Part shown: positions 1 to 10,381 of the stretch, piece after piece
Layout: every line of letters begins with the position of its first letter
How positions within the stretch are numbered: position 1 is the stretch's first letter
DNA from: Limosilactobacillus caccae
GTDB taxonomy: Bacteria > Bacillota > Bacilli > Lactobacillales > Lactobacillaceae
Length of the DNA stretch: 64,000 nucleotides
Direction of reading: 5' to 3'
Assembly: GCF_900156885.1 (NCBI RefSeq)
Contig: NZ_FTOY01000009.1
Span: forward strand, 124,001 to 188,000
Notes under the pieces: model-generated
The model's input: the letters and a program-made list of their open reading frames with translations, nothing else
Database searches by the model: none
Told to the model about the DNA's origin: nothing
Position numbers and translations under genes: made by a program

Positions 1-5
1 ATCCT

Positions 6-3000
6 TTGATTGATGTCAATAAATTTGAAAGTATGCAGATCGGTCTGGCATCTCCAGATAAGATCCGTAGTTGGTCATACGGTGAGGTGAAAAAGCCGGA
101 GACCATCAACTACCGGACCTTAAAGCCAGAAAAGCAGGGTCTGTTTGACGAACGAATCTTTGGCCCAACCAAGGACTACGAGTGTGCTTGTGGAAAGTAC
201 AAGCGTATCCGTTACAAGGGTCGCGTCTGTGACCGTTGTGGGGTTGAAGTTACGAGCGCCAAGGTTCGGCGTGAACGGATGGGGCACATTGAACTGGCCG
301 CTCCGGTATCGCACATTTGGTACTTTAAGGGTATCCCAAGTCGGATGGGACTTGTCTTGGACATGAGTCCGCGTTCACTTGAAGAAGTTATCTACTTCGC
401 TTCTTACGTTGTTTTAGATCCAGGTGACACACCACTGGAAAAGAAGCAATTACTGAGTGAAGCAGAATATCGTGACAAGAAGGCAGAATTTGGTGACCGT
501 TTCACGGCTGAAATGGGTGCGGCTGCAATCCAAAAGTTGTTAGCAGACGTTGATTTAAATAAAGAAGCCGTTGAATTAAAGGAAGAATTAAAGGAAGCTA
601 CTGGTCAAAAGCGGACCCGTGCAATCCGGCGCCTTGATATTCTGGAAGCCTTCATTAAGTCTGGCAACAAGCCGGAATGGATGGTCTTGGATGTAATTCC
701 AGTTATGCCACCTGACTTGCGGCCAATGGTTCAACTTGAAGGTGGCCGGTTTGCCACTTCTGACTTGAACGACTTGTACCGGCGGGTGATTAACCGGAAT
801 AACCGTTTGAAGCGGTTATTGAAGTTACAAGCTCCCGGAATCATTGTGCAAAACGAAAAACGGATGCTTCAAGAAGCCGTTGACGCATTGATTGATAATG
901 GTCGGCGGGGTCGTCCGGTGGCTGGTCCTGGTAACCGTCCACTGAAGTCCCTTTCGCACTTGCTTAAGGGTAAGCAAGGACGGTTCCGGCAAAACTTGCT
1001 TGGTAAGCGGGTTGACTACTCTGGTCGTTCAGTTATTGATGTTGGTCCATCATTACGGATGAACCAAATGGGACTGCCGGTTCCAATGGCCCTTGAATTA
1101 TTCAAGCCATTCATCATGCATGAACTTGTTAAGCGGGGACTCTCTGCTAACGTTAAGGCTGCTAAGCGGAAGATTGACCGGCGTGATGATGATGTATTTG
1201 ACGTACTTGAAGATGTAATCAAGGAACACCCAGTACTGCTTAACCGGGCACCTACTTTGCACCGGTTAGGGATTCAGGCCTTCGAACCAATCTTGGTTTC
1301 TGGGAAGTCAATGCGGCTGCACCCATTGGTATGTACGGCTTACAACGCCGACTTCGATGGGGACCAGATGGCCATCCACGTTCCATTATCAGATGAAGCA
1401 CAAGCTGAAGCGCGTCTCTTAATGCTTGCTGCTCACCACATCTTGAGTCCTCGTGACGGAGAACCAATTGTTTCACCATCACAGGATATGGTTATCGGTA
1501 ACTACTACATGACCACTGAAGATAAGGGCCGTGAAGGTGAAGGAATGATCTTCAAGGACACCGATGAAGCAGAGATTGCTTACAAGAACAACTATGTTTC
1601 ATTGCAAACGCGTGTCGGTGTTCAAGTAGCTTCCTTCCCTGACAAGCCATTTACTGATGACCAGCGGAACAAGATCATGATAACTTCTGTTGGGAAGTTG
1701 CTCTTCAACCGGATCATGCCAAAAGACTTTGCTTACATCAACGAACCAACGGATGCTAACATCCATAATGGTGTTGATGACCGCTTCTTCCTTGAACCAG
1801 GTGAAGATATCAATGAATACCTTGAAAATGCACCATTAGTTCCACCATTCAAGAAGGGCTTCTTGTCTGACTTGATTGCGGAAGTATACAAGCAATACAA
1901 GGTGACGAAGACTTCCCAATTCTTGGACCGGATCAAGGACCTTGGTTACTACGAATCAACAATTTCTGGTTTGACGACTGCCATCTCAGATATTCACGAC
2001 TTGCCTGAAAAGCCAGGTATTATCAAGGATGCCCGGAAGCAAGTTGCGTTGATTACAAAGCAATTCCGGCGCGGGTTAATCACTGATGATGAACGGTATG
2101 AACGGGTAATCGGTGTGTGGAACGATGCGAAGGATGAAGTACAAAACAGACTGATTGAGCACATGGACATCCACAACCCAATCAACATGATGTCTGACTC
2201 TGGTGCTCGTGGTAACATTTCTAACTTTACGCAGCTTGCCGGGATGCGGGGCTTGATGGCATCACCAAACGGTAAGATTATGGAATTACCAGTTCTGTCA
2301 AACTTCTATGAAGGTCTTTCAGTTCTGGAAATGTTCCTTTCCTCTCACGGTGCTCGTAAGGGGATGACTGATACCGCCTTGAAGACTGCCAACTCAGGTT
2401 ACTTAACGCGGCGGCTGGTTGATGTTGCCCAGGATGTTGTTGTTCGTGAAAAGGACTGTGGTACTGACCGTGGCCTTGAAGTTACTGCAATTACCAACGG
2501 TAACGAAATGATCGAACCACTTTACGACCGGATTATGGGTCGTTACACAATGAAGTCAGTCTTTGACCCACAAACTGGTGAAAAGATCGTTGGTAAGAAC
2601 GTCTTGGTTGACGAGGACATGGCACAAAAGATTGTTGATGCAGGTGTTAAGAAGGTTACGATCCGTTCAGCATTTACTTGCAACACTGAACACGGTGTTT
2701 GTGAACGTTGTTACGGTCGGAACGCTGCTACCGGTGACCGGGTTGAAGCTGGTGAAGCTGTCGGTACAGTTGCCGCGCAATCAATTGGTGAACCAGGTAC
2801 CCAGTTAACTCTTCGGAACTTCCACACTGGTGGTGTTGCCGGTAACGACGATATTACCCAAGGTCTTCCACGTATCCAAGAAATTGTTGAAGCACGTAAT
2901 CCAAAGGGTCGTGCAACAATTACTGAGGTTACTGGTGAAGTTGTGTCTGTTGAAGAAAACCCAGCAGAACGGACGAAGGATGTTACCGTGAAGGGTGAAA

Positions 3001-3641
3001 CCGATACCCGGACTTACACCTTGCCAATCACTGCCCGGATGAAGGTTGCGGAAGGTGACTTTATCCACCGTGGTGCAGCCTTGAATGAAGGTTCAATCGA
3101 TCCAAAGGAATTGATCCAAGTTCGGGACGTTCTCTCAACTGAAACCTACCTGTTGGCCCAAGTTCAGGGTGTTTACCGGATGCAAGGGATTGACTTGCTC
3201 GATAAGCACGTTGAAATCATGATTCGCCAAATGATGCGTAAAGTGCGGGTCATGGATCCAGGTGACACTGACTTACTGCCAGGTCAATTGATGGATATTA
3301 GTCAATTCCGTGACGCAAACAAGGACACCTTAATTGCTGGTAACATTCCAGCAACTGCTCGTCCAGTTATCCTGGGGATTACGAAGGCCGCTCTTGAGAC
3401 TAACAGTTTCTTGTCTGCTGCTTCATTCCAGGAAACTACCCGGGTATTGACGGACGCTGCTATTCGCGGTAAGAATGACCCATTAGTTGGTTTGAAAGAA
3501 AATGTTATTATTGGTAAGATTATCCCTGCAGGTACTGGTATGAGTGCTTACCGGAATATCAAGCCAAAGGAAGTTAGTGTTGCTGCATACTCCATCAAGG
3601 ACTTAGAGGCCAAGATGAAGGAAGAAGACAAGCAAAACTAA
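6..3641 (+). CDS. rpoC: DNA-directed RNA polymerase beta' subunit
   Basis: RpoC is the catalytic clamp subunit of RNA polymerase, and the 1211-residue length is normal for lactobacilli. A TTG start at 6 gives the usual N-terminus [13 protein letters not shown], so the gene appears complete, although its ribosome site and rpoB lie outside the window. The clamp zinc site has Cys60, Cys62, Cys75 and Cys78. The Mg2+-binding NADFDGD motif lies at 447-453 (Asp449, 451, 453). A second cysteine cluster, from DCGTDRG to [11 protein letters not shown], lies at about 817-905 and matches the second zinc site. The trigger-loop and bridge-helix region (about 770-800 and 915-945) looks intact. A terminator follows directly, so this is the end of the rpoBC unit. 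Confidence 0.98.
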   Translation: MIDVNKFESMQIGLASPDKIRSWSYGEVKKPETINYRTLKPEKQGLFDERIFGPTKDYECACGKYKRIRYKGRVCDRCGVEVTSAKVRRERMGHIELAAPVSHIWYFKGIPSRMGLVLDMSPRSLEEVIYFASYVVLDPGDTPLEKKQLLSEAEYRDKKAEFGDRFTAEMGAAAIQKLLADVDLNKEAVELKEELKEATGQKRTRAIRRLDILEAFIKSGNKPEWMVLDVIPVMPPDLRPMVQLEGGRFATSDLNDLYRRVINRNNRLKRLLKLQAPGIIVQNEKRMLQEAVDALIDNGRRGRPVAGPGNRPLKSLSHLLKGKQGRFRQNLLGKRVDYSGRSVIDVGPSLRMNQMGLPVPMALELFKPFIMHELVKRGLSANVKAAKRKIDRRDDDVFDVLEDVIKEHPVLLNRAPTLHRLGIQAFEPILVSGKSMRLHPLVCTAYNADFDGDQMAIHVPLSDEAQAEARLLMLAAHHILSPRDGEPIVSPSQDMVIGNYYMTTEDKGREGEGMIFKDTDEAEIAYKNNYVSLQTRVGVQVASFPDKPFTDDQRNKIMITSVGKLLFNRIMPKDFAYINEPTDANIHNGVDDRFFLEPGEDINEYLENAPLVPPFKKGFLSDLIAEVYKQYKVTKTSQFLDRIKDLGYYESTISGLTTAISDIHDLPEKPGIIKDARKQVALITKQFRRGLITDDERYERVIGVWNDAKDEVQNRLIEHMDIHNPINMMSDSGARGNISNFTQLAGMRGLMASPNGKIMELPVLSNFYEGLSVLEMFLSSHGARKGMTDTALKTANSGYLTRRLVDVAQDVVVREKDCGTDRGLEVTAITNGNEMIEPLYDRIMGRYTMKSVFDPQTGEKIVGKNVLVDEDMAQKIVDAGVKKVTIRSAFTCNTEHGVCERCYGRNAATGDRVEAGEAVGTVAAQSIGEPGTQLTLRNFHTGGVAGNDDITQGLPRIQEIVEARNPKGRATITEVTGEVVSVEENPAERTKDVTVKGETDTRTYTLPITARMKVAEGDFIHRGAALNEGSIDPKELIQVRDVLSTETYLLAQVQGVYRMQGIDLLDKHVEIMIRQMMRKVRVMDPGDTDLLPGQLMDISQFRDANKDTLIAGNIPATARPVILGITKAALETNSFLSAASFQETTRVLTDAAIRGKNDPLVGLKENVIIGKIIPAGTGMSAYRNIKPKEVSVAAYSIKDLEAKMKEEDKQN

Positions 3642-3654
3642 GTTAATAAACAAA

Positions 3655-3692
3655 AAAGGCAATGGTAACCGTAAGGCGCCATTGCTTTTTTA
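3655..3692 (+). terminator. rho-independent terminator after rpoC
   Basis: GGCAATGG (3658-3665) pairs with CCATTGC (3679-3685) and is followed by a run of T at 3686-3691. It sits 14 bases after the rpoC stop. Confidence 0.88.
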
Positions 3693-3711
3693 TTGAATAA
3701 GGGGTGTTTGT

Positions 3712-4887
3712 TTGGCAAAAAAATATCAAATAGAGATACCGGAGTCCGCGTTTGAACAAACCGATTTTTCGAGTGATGATGAGCTGTCGCTGAGTGTTAA
3801 CCATAAGCAAATAAATATTCGCCCAGTACGGGTGATTGACCAGCTCCCCCGGATTAATATGTGGTGGTACATGATTCCAGCGTTGATCTTAACAGCGGTC
3901 TTTCTGGTTTTCTTCTCCATGCAAAATGTGGGGACGATCCCGATCAATGGTGATGACTATTCAATCGCTAACGGGGCCTTGATCTTGGGGTTGACCAGCG
4001 GGGTGGTGACCTTTGTGACGGCGTTTATCGTGACGAAGATCCGGGCGACTGGCCCAAGTAAGGACTTTTACTGGCGAAGTCTGCCGACAATTGCGATTGC
4101 TTGTGGACTAATTATTGCCTTTTCATTCTCTGCAATGTTTTGGCTATTCGGGCAACTATTTACGGATGCGCGTTTTGACATTTATACTGCTACGGCCTTT
4201 ATCCTTGTGATCTTAGCGATGGTTAATTACATCATGATTAACCTGGCAATGACATTATCTTCCAGTGTGATTACCAACTTGCTTACGATTATGATCATTG
4301 GGGGGATGCTCTTTTCAATGCTGACTAACTCATCACGGGACTGGTGGCGGCATAATTTTAGCTTTCTCGGGACGGCAAAAAATTCAACCAGTTTGCAATT
4401 TAACGTTACCTTGATTTTTACCGGCCTCTTGATGGTTGCATTAATTGATTACCTATTTGTCAACTTGCAACGGCGTTACCGGGGGAAGAATATCCAGATT
4501 TTGCGGTGGCTCTTGTATATGTTATCAGCTTGTATTGCCGCAATCGGCCTTTTCCCTAACGATCCCCAATTCCATGTTCTCCATGATCGGATCGCAATGT
4601 GGCTCGTCTATATTATGCTGATCCTGATTGTGGCCATCCGCTGGATCCTGCCTGAGGTTACGAAACAGTTTTTACGGATATCATATACGATTGGTGCATT
4701 GATGGGGATTGAGTATATTATTTTTAAGCTGACTGATTACTTGTCGCTGACCGCCTTTGAGCTGTTAGAATTTGCGTTGGCCTTTTCGTGGCTGTTATTG
4801 TTACTCCAAAACATTGAAAACCTCGCTCAGTTTGGGCAAAACTTATTTGTAATTAAGTTGAAGCCGGTTGAAGAAGTAGAAAAATGA
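3712..4887 (+). CDS. polytopic membrane protein, function unknown
   Basis: This is a 391-residue protein with a TTG start preceded by a weak GGGGTG ribosome site. Residues 1-48 are polar and probably cytoplasmic. About ten hydrophobic segments follow from MWWYMIPALIL (about residue 49) to residue 370, then a short charged tail. A stretch around residues 283-300 (LFPNDPQFHVLHD) is reminiscent of DUF998-type membrane proteins, but the protein is longer than that family and I do not claim membership. No catalytic motif is visible. It lies between the rpoC terminator and its own terminator, so it is probably monocistronic. Function is not known to me. Confidence 0.75.
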   Translation: MAKKYQIEIPESAFEQTDFSSDDELSLSVNHKQINIRPVRVIDQLPRINMWWYMIPALILTAVFLVFFSMQNVGTIPINGDDYSIANGALILGLTSGVVTFVTAFIVTKIRATGPSKDFYWRSLPTIAIACGLIIAFSFSAMFWLFGQLFTDARFDIYTATAFILVILAMVNYIMINLAMTLSSSVITNLLTIMIIGGMLFSMLTNSSRDWWRHNFSFLGTAKNSTSLQFNVTLIFTGLLMVALIDYLFVNLQRRYRGKNIQILRWLLYMLSACIAAIGLFPNDPQFHVLHDRIAMWLVYIMLILIVAIRWILPEVTKQFLRISYTIGALMGIEYIIFKLTDYLSLTAFELLEFALAFSWLLLLLQNIENLAQFGQNLFVIKLKPVEEVEK

Positions 4888-4889
4888 GC

Positions 4890-4923
4890 AAGATGGGACT
4901 GATTATTTCGGTCCCATTTTTTA
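4890..4923 (+). terminator. terminator between convergent genes
   Basis: ATGGGAC (4893-4899) pairs with GTCCCAT (4911-4917) and is followed by T at 4918-4922. It ends the plus-strand membrane protein gene and overlaps the stop of the reverse-strand comC-like gene. A short A tract upstream may let it serve the minus strand weakly. Confidence 0.8.
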
Positions 4924-5589
4924 GTACTGTTGGTAAAAGAGGATGAGGTAGACTGCTAAGGAAATGGCGGGGATGAACGGAAGACGCTTTTGCTTGCTCA
5001 ATGCAAAGCAGGCGAGCATAATGACAGAGCTTATCTGGATAATAATCAAGCTAGTTATTCCGCCGAAAATGATCCATAAAAGGACGAGCAGTTCGACGTC
5101 CCCACTCCCGAGTGCCCTTGTGCGGGTTGCAAAGCAGTGCAAACAAATGGCAAGGACTGCTGCTTCAACCGCTCCTACTAAGGAAGGATTGGTGATAAGG
5201 GCAAGGGGGAATAGGCCACAATAAGCAAGCGGGTAAACGAATTGGGCAACCATGTCGGTCGTCGAGATGAAGACGAGGGTTAAGATGGCAATTGCAATCA
5301 CCAAATCGTGGAGTGGGGAGAGGCAAAATAGGGAACTGAAAGCAACTGCGGTGAGGAGTTCGACAAGGGGAAAATAGCAAGTGATCCGTTGGTGGCAATA
5401 ATGACAACGACCAGCTTGCAGGCAGTAACCTACAATTGGAATAAGCTGCCACCAAGCAAGCTGTTGCTGACAGGCATTGCAATATGAATGGCGGGGAAGC
5501 CAGGGGAGCTCGTGCGTGGCTAATCGCTGGGCACAAAGGGTAATAAATGACGCTAAACTGGCACCGGTGATGAATAAGATAATTAACAT
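4921..5589 (-). CDS. comC: type IV prepilin leader peptidase/methyltransferase-like (ComC/PilD)
   Basis: A 222-residue membrane aspartic protease of the A24 family. It cleaves and may N-methylate prepilin-like proteins of competence pseudopili. The cytoplasmic zinc-type loop has two CxxC pairs, CNAC and CHYC (about residues 38-64). The two catalytic aspartates are visible as STTD (about residue 111) and GSGDVELL (about 163). Multiple membrane segments surround them. Length is typical of Gram-positive ComC. The ATG at 5589 has an AGGAGG site (minus strand, about 5595-5600). It stands alone, convergent with the upstream membrane gene and divergent from the rpsL leader. Presence suggests competence-pilus capacity, but comG genes are not in this window. 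Confidence 0.9.
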   Translation of the reverse strand: MLIILFITGASLASFITLCAQRLATHELPWLPRHSYCNACQQQLAWWQLIPIVGYCLQAGRCHYCHQRITCYFPLVELLTAVAFSSLFCLSPLHDLVIAIAILTLVFISTTDMVAQFVYPLAYCGLFPLALITNPSLVGAVEAAVLAICLHCFATRTRALGSGDVELLVLLWIIFGGITSLIIIQISSVIMLACFALSKQKRLPFIPAISLAVYLILFYQQY

Positions 5590-5666
5590 AGTGCACCTCC
5601 TATATAATAAATACGTAATAATTTCAAATTTGCACGAAAGGATTTAAAATAAAAAGCCACGGTTCG

Positions 5667-5693
5667 TTGACATTCAATTGCTAGCATGATAAT
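5667..5693 (+). promoter_or_regulatory. candidate promoter for rpsL-rpsG
   Basis: TTGACA (5667-5672) and GATAAT (5688-5693) are near-consensus boxes, but the spacer is only 15 bases; an alternative -10 TAATCT (5690-5695) gives 17. The -35 box overlaps the left arm of a 9-base inverted repeat. Confidence 0.5.
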
Positions 5694-5852
5694 CTATTGA
5701 AGGTGCTTTTTTTAGCAACGAGTGTCTGTCGTTGGGCAGACTTATGCGTCAACGAAGGCACATTAATTTCATAATACATTCAGATCCTTTTTTTATTCGT
5801 AAAAAAGAACCACCTGGATGTGTGGACTTAAATTAAGGAAGGGGAAAAAATA
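5694..5852 (+). promoter_or_regulatory. structured 5' leader of the rpsL operon
   Basis: The leader before S12 holds several hairpins. GTCTG (5724-5728) pairs with CAGAC (5737-5741), or alternatively CAACG (5716-5720) pairs with CGTTG (5730-5734); these two are mutually exclusive. GTCAACGAA (5748-5756) is the perfect complement of TTCGTTGAC (5663-5671), which lies partly upstream of the proposed transcription start. A T7A-TTCG-TA6 hairpin follows at about 5788-5806. The pattern fits a ribosomal-protein autoregulatory leader, but I cannot assign a named family. Confidence 0.45.
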
Positions 5853-6272
5853 ATGCCAACCATTAACCAATTGGTACGTAAGGGCCGTAAGAGCCACAAG
5901 GGCAAGTCAAAGTCACCAGCTCTTGGTTATGTTTACAACACTTTCAAGAAGGAAGAAGTTAAGACTCCATCACCACAAAAGCGTGGGGTTGCTACCCGTG
6001 TCGGGACAATGACTCCTAAGAAGCCAAACTCAGCTTTACGGAAGTACGCCCGTGTACGTCTTTCAAACTTGATCGAAGTTACTGCTTACATTCCTGGTAT
6101 TGGTCACAACCTTCAAGAACACTCCGTTGTCTTGATCCGTGGTGGTCGTGTTAAGGATTTACCTGGGGTTCGTTACCACATTATCCGTGGTACTCTGGAT
6201 ACTGCTGGTGTTGAAGGCCGTATGCAATCACGTTCTAAGTACGGTGCTAAGAAGCCTAAGGAAAAGAAGTAA
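5853..6272 (+). CDS. rpsL: 30S ribosomal protein S12
   Basis: S12 shapes the decoding centre of the small subunit. Length is 139 residues, the usual Gram-positive size. The conserved [11 protein letters not shown] block is at 54-64; Lys56 and Lys57 occupy the positions where streptomycin-resistance changes occur, and both are wild type. The second such site, [11 protein letters not shown], is also intact. The ATG is preceded by AAGGAAGGGG. It is followed 20 bases later by rpsG, and the pair forms its own transcription unit because a terminator follows rpsG. Confidence 0.98.
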   Translation: MPTINQLVRKGRKSHKGKSKSPALGYVYNTFKKEEVKTPSPQKRGVATRVGTMTPKKPNSALRKYARVRLSNLIEVTAYIPGIGHNLQEHSVVLIRGGRVKDLPGVRYHIIRGTLDTAGVEGRMQSRSKYGAKKPKEKK

Positions 6273-6292
6273 TTTTAAGGAGGAGTTAAGTA

Positions 6293-6763
6293 ATGCCACG
6301 TAAAGGACATGTACAAAAGCGTGAAATTTTACCAGATCCAATGTACAACTCAAAGTTGGTTACAAGCTTGATCGACCACTTGATGATCGACGGTAAGCGC
6401 GGAACTGCTACTAAGATTTTATACGCAGCTTTTGATGAAATTAAGAACGAAACTGGTAACGATCCAGTAGAAGTATTCCAACAAGCAATGGAAAACGTTA
6501 TGCCTGTCTTGGAAGTTAAGGCTCGTCGTGTTGGTGGTTCTAACTACCAAGTTCCGATTGAAGTTCGTCCAGACCGTCGTACTACATTAGGCCTTCGTTG
6601 GATTGTTCAATACGCACGTTTGCGTGGGGAACACACAATGGTTGAACGTCTTGCACGTGAAATCATTGATGCTTCTAACAACACTGGTGCTTCTGTTAAG
6701 AAGCGTGAAGATACTCATCGTATGGCAGAAGCCAACCGTGCATTTGCACACTACCGCTGGTAA
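6293..6763 (+). CDS. rpsG: 30S ribosomal protein S7
   Basis: S7 nucleates assembly of the 16S rRNA 3' domain and contacts the E-site tRNA. The protein is 156 residues, full length, beginning MPRKG and ending RAFAHYRW, both typical. The ribosome site AAGGAGG lies 10 bases upstream. It is cotranscribed with rpsL. In many bacteria S7 is the str-operon repressor; whether it binds the leader here is unknown. Confidence 0.98.
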   Translation: MPRKGHVQKREILPDPMYNSKLVTSLIDHLMIDGKRGTATKILYAAFDEIKNETGNDPVEVFQQAMENVMPVLEVKARRVGGSNYQVPIEVRPDRRTTLGLRWIVQYARLRGEHTMVERLAREIIDASNNTGASVKKREDTHRMAEANRAFAHYRW

Positions 6764-6807
6764 TAATTACTGCCGCTTGATGCTAGTTATCTGACTAGTT
6801 TCAGTGA

Positions 6808-6846
6808 GGGGGTGACGTAATTAATGCTTAGACGTCACCCCTTTTT
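6808..6846 (+). terminator. strong terminator between rpsG and fusA
   Basis: GGGGTGACGT (6809-6818) pairs perfectly with ACGTCACCCC (6832-6841) and is followed by five T. It splits the classical str operon, so fusA must start from its own promoter or rely on readthrough. Confidence 0.9.
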
Positions 6847-6913
6847 GAAAATAATGATAAAATAATAACTACTGTAACTATAACCATATTTTGGAAGGAG
6901 ATTCTCTTTTAAG

Positions 6914-9001
6914 ATGGCTAATAAACGTGAATACCCACTTGCTAAGACTCGTAACATCGGGATCATGGCACACATCGATGCCGGTAAGACGACTGCAACT
7001 GAGCGGATTCTTTACTACACTGGTAAGATTCATAAGATTGGTGAAACCCATGATGGTGCTTCACAAATGGACTGGATGGACGAAGAAAAGGAACGTGGTA
7101 TCACTATCACTTCCGCTGCCACTACTGCCGTTTGGAAGGATCACCGGATTAACATCATCGATACCCCAGGACACGTGGACTTCACTGTCGAAGTTGAACG
7201 TGCATTGCGGGTGCTTGATGGTGCCGTAACTGTTCTTGATGCCCAAGCCGGTGTTGAACCACAAACCGAAACTGTTTGGCGTCAAGCTGACCAATTCAAC
7301 GTTCCACGGATTGTTTTTGCTAACAAGATGGACAAGGTTGGAGCTAACTTTGATTACTCTGTTCAAACGATCAAGGACCGTCTGAACGTTACCCCACTAC
7401 CAATTCAAATGCCAATTGGTGCCGAAGACTCATTTGCCGGGGTTGTTGACCTGGTTAAGATGGTTGCTTATGTTTACGATGAAGATAAGTTAGGTACTAA
7501 CTGGGATACTGTTGATATTCCTGCTGACATGAAGGACGATGCCCAAGCTCGTCACGATGCAATGATCGAAACATTGGCAGATATCGATGATGGCATTATG
7601 GAAAAGTACCTTGAAGGTGACGAAATTTCCGTTGACGAAATCAAGGCTGCTATCCGTAAGGGTACTTTGGAAGAAAAGCTCTTCCCTGTATTAGCTGGTT
7701 CAGCTTACAAGGATAAGGGTATCCAAATGATGCTTGATGCGGTTATCGACTACTTACCATCACCAGTTGATGTTAAGCCATTCGTTGCTCATGACGAAGA
7801 AGGTAACGAAATCGAATTGACTGCCGGTGACGACAAGCCATTCGCTGCCTTAGCCTTCAAGATTGCCACGGACCCATTCGTTGGTCGGTTGACTTTCTTA
7901 CGTGTTTACACTGGTTCACTTCAATCAGGTTCATACGTTCTTAACGCTACTAAGGAAAAGCGTGAACGGATTGGTCGTTTGCTCCAAATGCACTCAAACC
8001 AACAACAAGAAATTCCAGAAGTATTCTCAGGTGATATCGCTGCTGCAATCGGTTTGAAGAACACCACTACTGGTGACTCATTAACCGATCCAGATCACCC
8101 ACTTCAACTTGAATCAATGGACTTCCCAGAACCAGTTATCCAAGTTTCTGTTGAACCTAAGTCTAAGGCTGACCAAGACAAGATGGACAAGGGTCTGCAA
8201 AAGCTTGCTGAAGAAGACCCAACATTCAAGGCTGAAACTAACCCTGAAACTGGTGAAACTTTGATCGCCGGGATGGGTGAACTTCACTTGGACATCATTG
8301 TTGAACGTCTTCGTCGTGAATTCCACGCGGAAGTTACTGTTGGTAAGCCACAAGTTTCATACCGTGAAGCATTTACGAAGACTGCTAGCGCACAAGGTAA
8401 GTTCGTTCGTCAGTCTGGTGGTAAGGGTCAATACGGTGATGTATGGATCGAATTTACCCCACTTAAGGAAGGGGAAGGCTTCGAATTTGAAGACGCCATT
8501 GTCGGTGGTGTTGTTCCTCGTGAATTCATCCCTGCTGTTGAACAAGGGTTGAAGGAAGCTATGCAAAACGGTGTTCTTGCTGGTTACCCACTTGTTGACA
8601 TGCACGCTAAGCTCTACGATGGTAGTTACCACGAAGTCGACTCAAGTGAAGCTGCCTTCAAGGTTGCTGCATCATTAGCTCTTAAGAATGCTGCAAAGAA
8701 GGCTGATCCAGTTATCCTTGAACCAATCATGAAGGTTGACATCGTTGTTCCACAAGACAACATGGGTGACGTTATGGGTCAAGTAACTGCTCGTCGTGGT
8801 ACGATTGATGGGATGGAAGAACGTGGTAACGCTCAACTTATCCACTCATTCGTTCCACTGTCAGAAATGTTTGGTTACGCTACTGCCTTACGTTCAGCTA
8901 CCCAGGGTCGTGGTACATTCACAATGACATTCGACCACTACTCAGCTGTTCCTAAGTCAGTTCAAGAAGAAATTATTAAGAAGAACGGTGGCAACAACTA
9001 A
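6914..9001 (+). CDS. fusA: elongation factor G
   Basis: EF-G is the GTPase that drives translocation of tRNA and mRNA on the ribosome. It has 695 residues, full length. The P-loop AHIDAGKTT is at 19-27, the switch [10 protein letters not shown] at about 82-89, and the NKMD base-specificity motif at about 136-139. Domains II to V follow, ending with the domain IV/V region through [10 protein letters not shown]. The ribosome site GGAAGGAG sits about 13 bases before the ATG, longer than usual; no better start is visible. A weak TATAAC at 6879-6884 is the only -10 candidate in the short gap after the rpsG terminator. No tuf gene follows. Confidence 0.98.
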   Translation: MANKREYPLAKTRNIGIMAHIDAGKTTATERILYYTGKIHKIGETHDGASQMDWMDEEKERGITITSAATTAVWKDHRINIIDTPGHVDFTVEVERALRVLDGAVTVLDAQAGVEPQTETVWRQADQFNVPRIVFANKMDKVGANFDYSVQTIKDRLNVTPLPIQMPIGAEDSFAGVVDLVKMVAYVYDEDKLGTNWDTVDIPADMKDDAQARHDAMIETLADIDDGIMEKYLEGDEISVDEIKAAIRKGTLEEKLFPVLAGSAYKDKGIQMMLDAVIDYLPSPVDVKPFVAHDEEGNEIELTAGDDKPFAALAFKIATDPFVGRLTFLRVYTGSLQSGSYVLNATKEKRERIGRLLQMHSNQQQEIPEVFSGDIAAAIGLKNTTTGDSLTDPDHPLQLESMDFPEPVIQVSVEPKSKADQDKMDKGLQKLAEEDPTFKAETNPETGETLIAGMGELHLDIIVERLRREFHAEVTVGKPQVSYREAFTKTASAQGKFVRQSGGKGQYGDVWIEFTPLKEGEGFEFEDAIVGGVVPREFIPAVEQGLKEAMQNGVLAGYPLVDMHAKLYDGSYHEVDSSEAAFKVAASLALKNAAKKADPVILEPIMKVDIVVPQDNMGDVMGQVTARRGTIDGMEERGNAQLIHSFVPLSEMFGYATALRSATQGRGTFTMTFDHYSAVPKSVQEEIIKKNGGNN

Positions 9002-9033
9002 TATTTGTTGATACCAACGATCTCAAATCCATC

Positions 9034-9077
9034 GAAAGGATTGTGACTATTAATTTAGTTCACAGTCCTTTTTTTAT
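9034..9077 (+). terminator. terminator after fusA
   Basis: AGGATTGTGAC (9037-9047) pairs imperfectly with GTTCACAGTCCT (9058-9069), followed by a run of T. It separates fusA from the S10 operon promoter. Confidence 0.85.
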
Positions 9078-9141
9078 TGTATGAAAATAAGTTAAAAAAC
9101 TTTACAAAAATATTTCAATCTAATTTATTTGAATTAACCCC

Positions 9142-9170
9142 TTGATATGAGCGGGATTCTTTAGTATTAT
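9142..9170 (+). promoter_or_regulatory. promoter of the S10/spc/alpha ribosomal operon
   Basis: TTGATA (9142-9147) and TATTAT (9165-9170) are separated by exactly 17 bases. An A/T-rich UP-like stretch (9080-9130) lies upstream. The predicted start is near 9177, giving a leader of about 160 nt before rpsJ. Confidence 0.82.
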
Positions 9171-9338
9171 GGATAGGTGCTTGAGCAAAGGAGGTAGATT
9201 TGCCTTACCCCCTAGTATGTTTAAGCAGCGAAGCGATGATGCGGAAGGTTGCGACACACCCGGCCGCTTTGCCACAGGATGTGGCGGTAATTTCCGCGGA
9301 GCTAGTCAAATTTCAAATCTGACGAAGGAGGGAACATA
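9171..9338 (+). promoter_or_regulatory. structured leader RNA of the S10 operon
   Basis: The leader is G/C-rich compared with its surroundings and clearly folded. AAGGAGGTA near 9187 can pair with TACCCCCT (about 9207-9214), making a decoy ribosome-site hairpin. GCGGAA (9241-9246) pairs with TTCCGC (9302-9307) and encloses a perfect GCCACA-GGA-TGTGGC hairpin (9281-9295). A last hairpin, GTCAAATTT-C-AAATCTGAC (9315-9333) with one mismatch, ends just before the rpsJ ribosome site. This fits an autoregulatory ribosomal-protein leader; which protein binds is not shown by the sequence. Confidence 0.65.
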
Positions 9339-9647
9339 ATGGCAAAACAAAAGATTCGTATTCGGTTAAAGGCATATGAACACCGTATCTTAGACCAATC
9401 TGCTGATAAGATTGTTGAAACCGCTAAGCGGACAGGTGCTCAAATTTCAGGTCCTATCCCGTTACCTACTGAACGGACTATCTACACTGTTATCCGTTCA
9501 CCACACAAGTTCAAGAAGTCTCGGGAGCAATTCGAAATGCGCACTCACAAGCGTTTAATCGACATTGTTGACCCAACACCAAAGACCGTTGATTCATTAA
9601 TGAAGCTCGATCTGCCAAGTGGTGTTGACATTGAAATCAAGCTTTAA
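9339..9647 (+). CDS. rpsJ: 30S ribosomal protein S10
   Basis: S10 is a head protein of the small subunit and, as NusE, a partner of NusB in antitermination. It has 102 residues, full length, with the typical start [19 protein letters not shown] and the conserved loop [28 protein letters not shown] precedes the ATG by 7 bases. It is the first gene of the long ribosomal operon and lies 49 bases before rplC. Confidence 0.98.
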
Positions 9648-9696
9648 TTACTAAATATAGAAGAAATACATAAAACAAAAAATTGGAGGTGTACTC

Positions 9697-10359
9697 ATGG
9701 CCAAAGGAATCTTAGGTAAAAAGGTTGGAATGACTCAAGTATTCACTGACAACGGTGAATTAGTTCCAGTTACTGTTATCGACGTAACACCAAACGTTGT
9801 TATGCAAATCAAGACCGTTGAAAATGATGGTTACAACGCTGTACAACTTGGTTTCGATGACAAGCGCGAAATCTTGAGCAACAAGCCTGAACAAGGTCAT
9901 GCAGCAAAAGCAAATACGACCCCTAAGCGCTTCATCGGTGAAATCCGTGACGCTGAATTAGGGGATGACATCAAGGTAGGAGACGAAGTTAAGGCTGACG
10001 TCTTCACTGAAGGTGAAACTGTCGACGTTACGGGTACTACCAAGGGTCATGGTTACCAAGGTAACATCCACAAGGATAACCAAGCTCGTGGACCTATGGC
10101 ACACGGTTCTCGTTACCACCGTCGTCCAGGTTCATTAGGTGCAATTATTAACCGGGTCTTCAAGGGTATGAAGCTCCCAGGTCGCATGGGTGGCAAGACT
10201 GTTACCATGCAACACCTACAAGTTGTTAAGGTTGACCTTGACAACAACGTTCTCTTAATCAAGGGTAACGTTCCAGGTGCTAACAAGTCATACGTTACTA
10301 TTAAGAACTCTGTTAAGGCAAACACTAAGAAGAGCCTTAGCAAGCAACACAACAATTAA
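9697..10359 (+). CDS. rplC: 50S ribosomal protein L3
   Basis: L3 is an early-assembly protein whose extension reaches toward the peptidyl transferase centre. It has 220 residues with the typical start [16 protein letters not shown] and the conserved [17 protein letters not shown] loop (about 130-147) that reaches the 23S core. GGAGGTG is 7 bases before the ATG. rplD follows after 22 bases. Confidence 0.98.
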   Translation: MAKGILGKKVGMTQVFTDNGELVPVTVIDVTPNVVMQIKTVENDGYNAVQLGFDDKREILSNKPEQGHAAKANTTPKRFIGEIRDAELGDDIKVGDEVKADVFTEGETVDVTGTTKGHGYQGNIHKDNQARGPMAHGSRYHRRPGSLGAIINRVFKGMKLPGRMGGKTVTMQHLQVVKVDLDNNVLLIKGNVPGANKSYVTIKNSVKANTKKSLSKQHNN

Positions 10360-10381
10360 TAAGAAAGGAGGAAGTTAAATA

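Noticed and set aside
5165-5596. 143-codon minus-strand reading frame overlapping comC in another frame
   Set aside because: The comC frame has the A24 peptidase motifs; the other frame is proline- and serine-rich shadow sequence.
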